Of a DNA stretch of 6,120 bases, positions 1 through 3,852 are shown one piece after another (position 1 is the first letter of the stretch; each line of letters starts with the position of its first letter). This DNA is from Candidatus Woesearchaeota archaeon (GTDB lineage Archaea > Nanobdellota > Nanobdellia > Woesearchaeales > JAGVYJ01). The stretch lies in contig JAGVYJ010000059.1 in the NCBI GenBank assembly GCA_018303315.1, positions 1-6,120 on the forward strand. The letters are read 5' to 3'. A program made the position numbers and the translations under genes. The notes under the pieces were generated by a model. It was not told the origin of the DNA and made no database searches. It saw only the letters and a list, made by a program, of their open reading frames with translations.

Positions 1-698
1 ACTTTAGCATCCTTTTCAAGCTTCTCAAGTGCTGAGGCAAGGCCATGAGAATTTTTCAGCATGCCTGCCCCGGAGTTGTCTGCAAGATATTCCCTTGATC
101 TCGATATCGCGAACTGGATTAGCATCGCAATTATGGGCGTTATTATCGATATCGCCAGGAGCTGAAACAGGCTGTTCCCGTTCCTGTCCCTGTCCCCGAA
201 AATGGCTGCAAACCTTGCCATGAAAGCCAGATATGAAATGACGCCTGCTATTGTTGCTGCAATTGTTGAAACCAGCACATCCCTGTTCTTGACATGCGAA
301 ACCTCGTGTGCTATAACCCCCTTCAGCTCGTTATCAGTCAGAAGCTTGAGTATTCCTTCTGTAGCAGCGACAGCAGCATGCTTGGGGCTCCTGCCGGTTG
401 CAAAGGCGTTGCTCTGCTCGGACGGAATGATATAGACCTTGGGCATCGGGATGCCTGCAATCTCGCTGACTTCCTTGACAGTTTTGTAAAGCTTGGAATG
501 CTTGTCCTTGACTTCCCTGGCCCTGTACATGGCCAGGACCACCTTGTCGGAAAACCAGTAAGAGCCCAGGTTCATCAAGAGGGAGAATATTAATGCAATC
601 AGCAAACCATTCTGCCCGCCCAGGAGTCCTCCGACTAGAAGCAGAAGCCCTGTCAGGGCGCCAAGCAGTATTACAGTTTTCAGCTGGTTGGGTATCAT
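1..698 (-). CDS. htpX: HtpX-family membrane zinc metalloprotease (M48), C-terminus cut by window edge
   Basis: Integral-membrane zinc endopeptidase of the M48/HtpX family, which degrades damaged or misfolded membrane proteins. The 232 visible codons start at ATG 696-698. Residues about 8-28 and 31-49 are hydrophobic and form an N-terminal membrane hairpin. The zinc motif HEVSH is at residues 131-135 (His131, catalytic Glu132, His135), and the third ligand is Glu203 in SREYLAD. Two more hydrophobic stretches (about 142-167 and 178-198) flank the active-site region as in HtpX. The family is usually about 280-300 residues, so some 50-70 residues lie off the left edge. GGAG sits five bases before ATG 698 and supports this start. 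An ATG at 717 opens a different frame and lacks HtpX sequence. The gene is divergent from yjbQ. The family call is secure; the substrate is not visible. Confidence 0.95.
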   Translation of the reverse strand, partial: MIPNQLKTVILLGALTGLLLLVGGLLGGQNGLLIALIFSLLMNLGSYWFSDKVVLAMYRAREVKDKHSKLYKTVKEVSEIAGIPMPKVYIIPSEQSNAFATGRSPKHAAVAATEGILKLLTDNELKGVIAHEVSHVKNRDVLVSTIAATIAGVISYLAFMARFAAIFGDRDRNGNSLFQLLAISIITPIIAMLIQFAISRSREYLADNSGAGMLKNSHGLASALEKLEKDAK

Positions 699-730
699 AG
701 TGACTCCGAGAACCCATAGTTAGCAGCCAG

Positions 731-741
731 ATATATTTAAG
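731..741 (-). promoter_or_regulatory. Probable TATA box of htpX
   Basis: On the minus strand this reads CTTAAATATAT, close to an archaeal TATA element. It lies about 25 bases before a predicted transcript start near 710, leaving a short leader that includes the GGAG ribosome site before ATG 698. It is back to back with the yjbQ box at 758-766, so both genes share about 90 bases of control DNA. Read from sequence only. Confidence 0.55.
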
Positions 742-757
742 CCTTGTGAAAGGTAAA

Positions 758-766
758 TTTAAAATA
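758..766 (+). promoter_or_regulatory. Probable TATA box of yjbQ
   Basis: TTTAAAATA in an AT-rich stretch. Its centre (about 762) predicts a transcript start near 787, right at ATG 789. That implies a leaderless mRNA and favours ATG 789 over the in-frame TTG at 774. Confidence 0.5.
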
Positions 767-788
767 GGGAAGCTTGCAAACAGGCATT

Positions 789-1190
789 ATGGAATTCAGC
801 ATTTCATCATCAAGGATGCAGGAAGTCATTGACATCACTGCGAAGGTTCAGGCCATAATTGACAAAAATAAAGTACTGGAAGGGCTATGCAATGTTTTCA
901 CCCTTCATTCCACAGCTGCTGTCATAATCAGCGAGAACTACGACCCCAACATCGGAACTGACCTTCTCAATGTGCTGGACAGGCTCATTCCTCAGAAAGC
1001 AGGTTATCTCCATGACAGGATTGACAGTAACGCCCATGCCCATATCAAGTCAGCCATATTGGGCGCTGGCAAGACCCTCCCGATACAGGAAGGGAAACTC
1101 AGGCTCGGGCAGTGGCAAAGCATAATGCTGGCAGAGTTTGACGGCCCAAGGTCAAGGATGGTTCATGTTGAACTCCTGCCAAGTCCCTAG
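789..1190 (+). CDS. yjbQ: YjbQ/UPF0047 family protein (secondary thiamine-phosphate synthase type)
   Basis: Soluble 133-residue protein of the YjbQ (UPF0047) family, which is typically about 130-140 residues. Family hallmarks appear in order: DIT near residue 15, the His-containing HSTAAVIISEN block at 40-50 (usually HTTAA), the D-L-L..L-I-P helix at 58-68, Y-L-H-D with His75, NAHAHIKSAILG at 81-92 with clustered His83 and His85, LGQWQSIMLAEFDGPR at 106-121, and a final beta strand. E. coli YjbQ has weak thiamine-phosphate synthase activity; the true role of the family is unsettled, and the conserved histidines suggest metal or phosphate handling. An in-frame TTG at 774 would add five residues. 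I chose ATG 789 because the upstream TATA-like box places the transcript start at it. The gene stands alone, with its own promoter and divergent from htpX. Confidence 0.92.
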   Translation: MEFSISSSRMQEVIDITAKVQAIIDKNKVLEGLCNVFTLHSTAAVIISENYDPNIGTDLLNVLDRLIPQKAGYLHDRIDSNAHAHIKSAILGAGKTLPIQEGKLRLGQWQSIMLAEFDGPRSRMVHVELLPSP

Positions 1191-1218
1191 CCTGCTTTTA
1201 AAGAAAAACGGCAATATT

Positions 1219-1226
1219 CTTAAATC
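1219..1226 (+). promoter_or_regulatory. Probable TATA box of the EF-Tu domain-2-like gene
   Basis: CTTAAATC lies in the short gap after yjbQ. Its centre predicts a transcript start near 1247, just before the purine-rich ribosome site at 1251-1257. The promoter looks intact although the gene it serves is broken. Confidence 0.4.
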
Positions 1227-1250
1227 TCAAAATCCTACTATCTGCTTATA

Positions 1251-1257
1251 AGGGGGG
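1251..1257 (+). promoter_or_regulatory. Ribosome binding site deciding the start of the EF-like gene
   Basis: The run AGGGGGG touches an ATG at 1258 directly, which is too close for initiation. It stands six bases before the in-frame ATG at 1264, a workable distance. The second ATG is therefore the preferred start and gives MEQQIGKISHYY. Confidence 0.5.
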
Positions 1258-1263
1258 ATGCAA

Positions 1264-1454
1264 ATGGAACAGCAAATTGGAAAAATCAGCCACTATTACA
1301 CCAAGCTTGGCGTGGCTGTTCTTGAGATAGGCAAAGGAAGCCTGAAGACAGGAGACCAGATTCATATAAAGGGCTCGCCAAGGCAGGACAGAGCATCGGC
1401 CTGAAGGTGCCTGAGCATGTAAGGCAGCATGATGTTGTCTTTAAGGTTAAGTGA
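1264..1454 (+). pseudogene. Translation elongation factor-like (EF-Tu domain 2-like) protein, internally deleted and out of frame
   Basis: Two parts of one small beta-barrel protein are visible. Frame one (1264-1404) begins MEQQIGKISHYYTKLGVAV and continues to GDQIHIKG, then runs into unrelated codons and stops at 1402-1404. A second frame from about 1377 to the stop at 1452-1454 reads AKAGQSIGLKVPEHVRQHD and ends VVFKVK. Together they match the start and end of the free-standing EF-Tu domain-2-like family (about 80 residues), whose members usually continue after the IKG strand with roughly 20 residues before the E-A-K-A-G turn. That middle block is absent and the halves differ in frame, so the lesion is not a multiple of three. 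Without the middle strands the barrel should not fold. Upstream signals are intact, so the loss is recent or is an assembly artefact. The 46-residue reading of frame one is unlikely to be functional. Confidence 0.75.
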
Positions 1455-1459
1455 CCGGC

Positions 1460-2047
1460 TCAGAGGGTCATCAATGGAAGTATAAATGGCGCTATTCTCC
1501 AGAAAAACACTATGCTCCAGACAAAGTGCGTGCTGACAAACAACACTGTCTTGAACAAATCCCCGCCGAAGACTATCATCATGGGCTGCATTACTGCATG
1601 ATAAATCACCCAAAGTATCATGCCGGCAAGGAAAATGTTCTGCAGCGTGGCAGCATACACAGCCTGCGCGATCAGCGCTGTGATGGTATAGGCTATCTGC
1701 GCAGGAATTACCCGTTCATCCGGCCTTGCGCTTATCAGCTCTGCCATGAAATTGCCAACGTTCCCGACAATAATTCCTACAACAGGGCCATATGCAATAG
1801 CGCAAAGGACCGTTCCCGGGAAAACGAATTCCAGTCCCATCCTGTATTCAAAAAACCTCTTGTAAAACAGTGAAAGGCTGCCGAGAATTATCCATATCCC
1901 TATGATGAAGAGGTTCTTGAAGCCGCTCCCGAATATAACAAAGCCTATTATGAAAATAACTGCCAGCACGATGCCTGTCTGCCTGTTTATCCAGCCTGGC
2001 AGCACAGAGCGCTTATGAATTTTGAATTCATTCTCCTGTTTGTTCAT
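1460..2047 (-). CDS. Six-helix membrane protein, possibly an ECF-transporter S component
   Basis: Integral membrane protein of 195 residues. After a polar, basic N-terminus (about 1-22), hydrophobic segments lie near residues 24-40, 44-62, 72-95, 114-134, 136-158 and 164-192, giving about six helices. The A-Y-G-P-V-V-G-I-I-V-G-N-V-G-N-F stretch (about 85-100) followed by a charged loop (ARPDER) resembles substrate-binding S components of ECF vitamin transporters. The six-helix size also fits that fold. No ATPase or EcfT partner is present here, so substrate and role are unknown; a MreD-like or other small membrane protein is possible. ATG 2045-2047 is chosen because a TATA-like box at 2070-2078 predicts a transcript start beside it (leaderless). 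The gene is convergent with the damaged EF-like gene, with only five bases between the two stop codons. Confidence 0.8.
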   Translation of the reverse strand: MNKQENEFKIHKRSVLPGWINRQTGIVLAVIFIIGFVIFGSGFKNLFIIGIWIILGSLSLFYKRFFEYRMGLEFVFPGTVLCAIAYGPVVGIIVGNVGNFMAELISARPDERVIPAQIAYTITALIAQAVYAATLQNIFLAGMILWVIYHAVMQPMMIVFGGDLFKTVLFVSTHFVWSIVFFWRIAPFILPLMTL

Positions 2048-2069
2048 GCTTCAACGAGAAGGCAGCTTG

Positions 2070-2078
2070 CTTAAAAAT
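2070..2078 (-). promoter_or_regulatory. Probable TATA box of the six-helix membrane protein
   Basis: The minus strand reads ATTTTTAAG, centred about 25 bases before ATG 2047. This is the spacing expected for a leaderless archaeal transcript, and no ribosome site is seen before the ATG. Confidence 0.45.
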
Positions 2079-2140
2079 CTTACTTCTTTTTCACCATTGC
2101 TGCAAGTGCTCCCATTACAGCCTTAAAGGGTTCAAGGACT

Positions 2141-2148
2141 TAAAAAAT
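2141..2148 (-). terminator. Oligo-T tract after the small membrane gene
   Basis: Directly after the TAA at 2149-2151 the minus strand reads ATTTTTTA, a run of six T. Archaeal termination commonly uses such T tracts without a hairpin. The same AT-rich stretch could also act as a weak TATA element. Confidence 0.4.
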
Positions 2149-2376
2149 TTACCGGCCAAGCAGCCATTTTGATCTCTGCCTGGAGATTATGGAATGCAAA
2201 GCATACATGGCCAAAGCCAGCCAGGCAGCAGCCACGAACTGCAGGCTTGCCAGGGCAGTGCTGTGGCTCTGCCCATACCAGAGGGAGTAAATGCCCGCAA
2301 GGAAAAAGAGGGTCTCAATGAAATACCTTGCCTTGCCGGAAATTTTGATAAAAATCTTCTTTTTGTCCCCTGGCAC
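2149..2376 (-). CDS. Small membrane protein of unknown function; 5' end probably frameshifted
   Basis: From a GTG at 2374-2376 this encodes 75 residues beginning VPGDKKKIFIKIS (read as Met at initiation), with two membrane helices near residues 17-35 and 38-62 and a basic tail RQRSKWLLGR. I do not recognise the family. The GTG start is doubtful: the same open frame continues upstream to 2442 and encodes another good membrane helix, IWLVFGWVASLAAVAVIGL, directly joined to VPGDKKK, but it holds no ATG, GTG or TTG before stops at 2443-2445 and 2449-2451. A well-placed start (GGAGG, eight bases, ATG 2474) exists in a neighbouring frame. The original protein was therefore probably about 107 residues with three helices, and a one-base loss near 2445 would explain the present reading. 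An oligo-T tract follows the stop. Confidence 0.5.
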   Translation of the reverse strand: MPGDKKKIFIKISGKARYFIETLFFLAGIYSLWYGQSHSTALASLQFVAAAWLALAMYALHSIISRQRSKWLLGR

Positions 2377-2474
2377 TCCCGTAAGCCCGATTACAGCTAC
2401 TGCAGCCAGGCTCGCAACCCATCCAAAAACAAGCCATATGGCTCATGCTCAGCTAGGTCCATTTTTCCTATCAT
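2377..2474 (-). pseudogene. Likely frameshifted 5' portion of the small membrane gene
   Basis: ATG 2472-2474 has a perfect GGAGG eight bases upstream and opens MIGKMDLAEHEPYG, which ends after about 26 codons. The adjacent frame from 2442 downward carries a clean transmembrane helix that runs without interruption into the downstream coding sequence. A single -1 shift near 2440-2448 would join them into one three-helix protein. The lesion may be a real mutation or a sequencing error; the sequence alone cannot tell. Confidence 0.4.
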
Positions 2475-2478
2475 TGCC

Positions 2479-2498
2479 AAAGCCTCCGAAGGTGAATT
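2479..2498 (-). repeat. Partial direct copy of the tRNA-Thr 3' end (candidate attachment-site remnant)
   Basis: On the minus strand, CCTTCGGAGGCTTT at 2492-2479 is identical over 14 bases to tRNA-Thr at 3219-3206: the end of the T-stem, the whole 3' acceptor strand, the discriminator and two flanking bases. With one extra base the match continues through AATTC. Both copies have the same orientation, as expected for the two ends of an element integrated at a tRNA 3' end. The interval between them is AT-rich and holds relBE. Its GGAGG also lies eight bases before ATG 2474, so it may serve, or simply be, a ribosome site. That is the main competing explanation. Confidence 0.4.
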
Positions 2499-2575
2499 CC
2501 CGGCATGATTCAATATCTAGTGCAAGCAACCTGGGCCGCATTGCATACGAGGTTGTAATTAAATTTTCAGGTTCT

Positions 2576-2830
2576 TCATAGTTTCTTATACACATTCCTT
2601 CTATGACCAATATCAATTACAGTAACTACCTGCTTAGATTTGTTCAGACGTATGATAACACGGTAATCTCCAACACGGAGTTTCCACAAATCAACACTCG
2701 CTAATTTCTCAATGTAATGAAGGGGATTCGCCTTTGTGCTCATTATTTTTTTATATATTCGCTGTGCATCCTTCCTGTCTAAAGATTCCAAATATTTCAA
2801 TGATTTTTCTGTGAACTCAACAGTAAACAC
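2576..2830 (-). CDS. relE: RelE/ParE-superfamily toxin
   Basis: Small basic toxin of 84 residues, a typical length for the RelE/ParE fold. RelE members cleave mRNA in the ribosomal A site; ParE members poison gyrase. Here the motif L-W-K-L-R-V-G-D-Y-R-V-I-I-R (48-61) with Lys50, Arg52, Arg57 and Arg61, followed by the C-terminal strand I-G-H-R-R-N-V-Y (74-81) with His76, Arg77, Arg78 and Tyr81, gives the basic and aromatic set expected of an RNase-type RelE. N-terminal residues 1-33 form the usual strand plus two charged helices (KSLKYLESLDRKDAQRIYKK). The start is GTG 2828-2830, four bases after the relB stop, with GGTGAT just upstream overlapping the end of relB. The pair is one transcription unit, controlled from the operator before relB. 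The gene is AT-rich (19 G+C in bases 2581-2640, against 32 in bases 3961-4020 of nrdJ), which suggests horizontal acquisition. Confidence 0.9.
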   Translation of the reverse strand: MFTVEFTEKSLKYLESLDRKDAQRIYKKIMSTKANPLHYIEKLASVDLWKLRVGDYRVIIRLNKSKQVVTVIDIGHRRNVYKKL

Positions 2831-2834
2831 TCAA

Positions 2835-3059
2835 TCACCCTTTAATGTCGAGTCTTTTGGCAACTTCCTGAGAAGAATAGACGCGTCCTGCTTTCAGGTC
2901 GTGCAGTCCTGCTTCGATGTTTTTAATATCATCATTGGATAATTCATCAGTGTGCATGGCGATGAGTTTTCCAATTATTTCATCATATGTCTCTCGCTTA
3001 TAGCGTTTTAAGTCTTTTAATCTTGACACAGTTTCCTTCTTCAACTTCACCATGGTCAT
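2835..3059 (-). CDS. relB: RelB-type antitoxin with ribbon-helix-helix-like N-terminus
   Basis: Antitoxin of 74 residues that should bind the adjacent RelE-type toxin and repress the shared promoter. The N-terminal part, V-K-L-K-K-E-T-V-S-R-L-K-D-L then R-E-T-Y-D-E-I-I-G-K-L-I (about 4-33), has the strand-helix-helix pattern of a ribbon-helix-helix DNA-binding domain. The rest (about 41-74), S-N-D-D-I-K-N-I-E-A-G-L-H-D-L-K-A-G-R-V-Y-S-S-Q-E-V-A-K-R-L, resembles the toxin-wrapping tail of archaeal RelB proteins. A longer reading from GTG 3074 is open, but that codon overlaps the ribosome site AGGTGAT, which lies ten bases before ATG 3059; I therefore take ATG 3059. ATG 3053 is a fallback. Promoter and paired operator repeats lie just upstream. 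Confidence 0.85.
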   Translation of the reverse strand: MTMVKLKKETVSRLKDLKRYKRETYDEIIGKLIAMHTDELSNDDIKNIEAGLHDLKAGRVYSSQEVAKRLDIKG

Positions 3060-3075
3060 TGTAATTATTATCACC

Positions 3076-3112
3076 TTTATACTTTGGTATGACTCTGTTT
3101 ATACTTTGGTAT
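3076..3112 (-). promoter_or_regulatory. Putative relBE operator: two 15-base direct repeats
   Basis: ATACCAAAGTATAAA occurs twice with no mismatch, at 3112-3098 and 3090-3076 on the minus strand. The start-to-start distance is 22 bases, about two helical turns, so both sites face the same side of the DNA. Each contains the short inverted pair ATAC...GTAT, fitting a dimeric ribbon-helix-helix repressor. The upstream copy abuts the TATA element and the downstream copy covers the likely transcript start and touches the ribosome site, so bound RelB(E) could block initiation. Confidence 0.6.
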
Positions 3113-3121
3113 ATATAAAGT
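3111..3121 (-). promoter_or_regulatory. TATA box of relBE
   Basis: The minus strand reads ACTTTATATAT, a close match to archaeal TATA elements. Its centre near 3115 predicts transcription from about 3090, leaving a leader of about 30 bases that includes AGGTGAT at 3076-3070 before ATG 3059. Confidence 0.6.
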
Positions 3122-3153
3122 TTTTGTTGCAGACTGCTGTAACCCTACACAAT

Positions 3154-3175
3154 GCGTTACTTCACGAAGTAACGC
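3154..3175. repeat. Perfect 10-base inverted repeat (hairpin) between tRNA-Thr and relBE
   Basis: GCGTTACTTC and its exact complement GAAGTAACGC are separated by only AC. As RNA the inner pairs would open to make a small loop on an 8-9 pair stem. It lies 33 bases downstream of the tRNA 3' end and about 33 bases upstream of the relBE TATA box. It could be a terminator or processing structure for the tRNA transcript, a protein-binding palindrome, or a recombination site. No T tract follows on either strand, which argues against an ordinary terminator. Confidence 0.6.
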
Positions 3176-3207
3176 GGAACGACTAAGCCCCGCCTACAGG
3201 ATTCAAA

Positions 3208-3295
3208 AGCCTCCGAAGGGAATTGCACCCTCGACCTGCGGATATCTTGGCTCTTGCCTACAAGTCCGCCGCAATAGCTACTATGCTACGGAGGC
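3208..3295 (-). tRNA. trnT: tRNA-Thr(UGU) with a 15-base canonical intron
   Basis: The fold is complete. Acceptor strands 3295-3289 and 3215-3209 pair at all seven positions (GCCTCCG/CGGAGGC); the discriminator is T at 3208 and no CCA is encoded. The D-stem is GCA/TGC, and the anticodon stem GCGGA/TCCGC pairs perfectly. The T-stem GAGGG/CCCTT pairs with one G-T. The anticodon stem is separated from its partner by an oversized loop that resolves into a bulge-helix-bulge: helix CTTG/CAAG of four pairs with 3-base bulges TAG and ATA on opposite strands. Cutting after the second bulge base removes 3258-3244 and leaves loop CTTGTAA with anticodon TGT (Thr) and the intron at the canonical 37/38 site. 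Mature length is 73. Oddities: the D-loop GG reads AG, and T-loop position 55 is G instead of U. An A is kept at 58 and a C at 56. A T4 run follows the 3' end. Confidence 0.93.
3244..3258 (-). other. tRNA intron, 15 bases, bulge-helix-bulge type
   Basis: The intron GGCAAGAGCCAAGAT lies between anticodon-loop positions 37 and 38. It supplies the CAAG strand of the central helix, and its own GC/GC pairs close an AAGA loop. This matches the substrate of the archaeal tRNA splicing endonuclease, which is not encoded in this window. Confidence 0.88.
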
Positions 3296-3316
3296 ACAAG
3301 CCTAAGTCTTGGGATG

Positions 3317-3327
3317 ATATTTATAAG
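3317..3327 (-). promoter_or_regulatory. TATA box of tRNA-Thr, overlapping the stop codon of the upstream gene
   Basis: The minus strand reads CTTATAAATAT, centred about 25 bases before a transcript start at 3297, two bases before the tRNA 5' end. The TAA at 3323-3321 that ends the 166-residue protein is part of this box, so the tRNA promoter is embedded in the end of the upstream coding sequence. Confidence 0.7.
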
Positions 3328-3821
3328 GTTTTTCTAAACTCATCCCACCACAAATCAGTGCATTTGCCATATCCCGCTGCCATAAGCCCACATCTGAAGC
3401 TTTCCCGGTAGTTTGAATCTGAATGCTGTAATCTTGATCTCATGTATTCCCCCAGCATCCCGCCGCCAGCTCCAAGAAAGGCCATACCTGCAAGCTGGCC
3501 GGTGATGGCTCCAACTGAGACCCCTATCATGACGCCAAAATCAACAGCCATCCTTTTTGCGTATTCAGCCGCTCTTCTTGTCCGAGAACCTGCCAGTTGC
3601 TGTTGGGCAATATACCCTGAAATATTACGGTAAGCAGATTCTCTCATGGCTTCTTTGACTTCTGCAGCATTGGGAATTTCAAGTGGGTGGCTCCTCAAAG
3701 AAACATCAATCTGTCTTTGCAATACGCCTTCCAAATCCGGGTAGGCATTGTCAGCCAGTATCGCATTTATTCCTTTTTCAACTTTTTCTGCCAGCTCAAA
3801 TATCCGCTCATCAGTGTCCAT
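3321..3821 (-). CDS. Hypothetical protein with a glycine-rich hydrophobic segment
   Basis: A 166-residue protein I do not recognise. Residues 1-75 are acidic to neutral and mostly helical in pattern (DERIFELAEKVEKGINAI at the start). A basic patch with RTRR sits at 80-83 and AKR at 88-90. Residues about 92-124 form a long hydrophobic, glycine-rich stretch (GVMIGVSVGAITGQLAGMAF, then LGAGGGMLG) with GxxxG-like spacing, able to form one or two close-packed membrane helices or a membrane-inserting hairpin. The tail (125-166) is polar with Cys144, Cys154 and a Trp pair at 158-159. The start ATG 3819-3821 sits about 25 bases from an AT-rich TATA-like stretch after nrdJ, consistent with a leaderless message. 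It lies 31 bases after nrdJ in the same direction, but its own promoter makes a functional link with the reductase unproven. Confidence 0.7.
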   Translation of the reverse strand: MDTDERIFELAEKVEKGINAILADNAYPDLEGVLQRQIDVSLRSHPLEIPNAAEVKEAMRESAYRNISGYIAQQQLAGSRTRRAAEYAKRMAVDFGVMIGVSVGAITGQLAGMAFLGAGGGMLGEYMRSRLQHSDSNYRESFRCGLMAAGYGKCTDLWWDEFRKTL

Positions 3822-3839
3822 GCAATGCGGGAATTGAGA

Positions 3840-3852
3840 AATACATAAAAAA
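3840..3852 (-). promoter_or_regulatory. T tract after nrdJ doubling as TATA-like element of the next gene
   Basis: Immediately after the nrdJ stop the minus strand has six T (3852-3847) followed by ATGTAT. The T run could terminate nrdJ transcripts. The whole stretch is about 25 bases before ATG 3821 and could also position the start of the 166-residue gene's mRNA. Both roles are inferred from spacing. Confidence 0.4.

Noticed and set aside
334..717. 127-codon minus-strand frame starting at ATG 717
   Set aside because: It is out of frame with HtpX, which explains the same bases with clear motifs; the GGAG at this site serves ATG 698.
774..788. TTG start for YjbQ
   Set aside because: Five extra residues are not needed by the family, and the TATA-like box places the transcript start at ATG 789.
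1451..1873. 140-codon plus-strand open frame
   Set aside because: It lies opposite the six-helix membrane protein, has a composition unlike a folded protein and has no ribosome site.
2500..2575. A second degenerate tRNA upstream of the 2479-2498 copy
   Set aside because: On the minus strand no anticodon stem, D-stem or complementary acceptor strand could be built; only the 3' end matches.
3060..3074. GTG 3074 as relB start
   Set aside because: The codon is inside the ribosome binding sequence AGGTGAT, which is correctly spaced for ATG 3059.
3076..3112. CRISPR array from the repeated 15-mers
   Set aside because: There are only two copies, the gap is 7 bases and it lies in a promoter; operator repeats explain it better.
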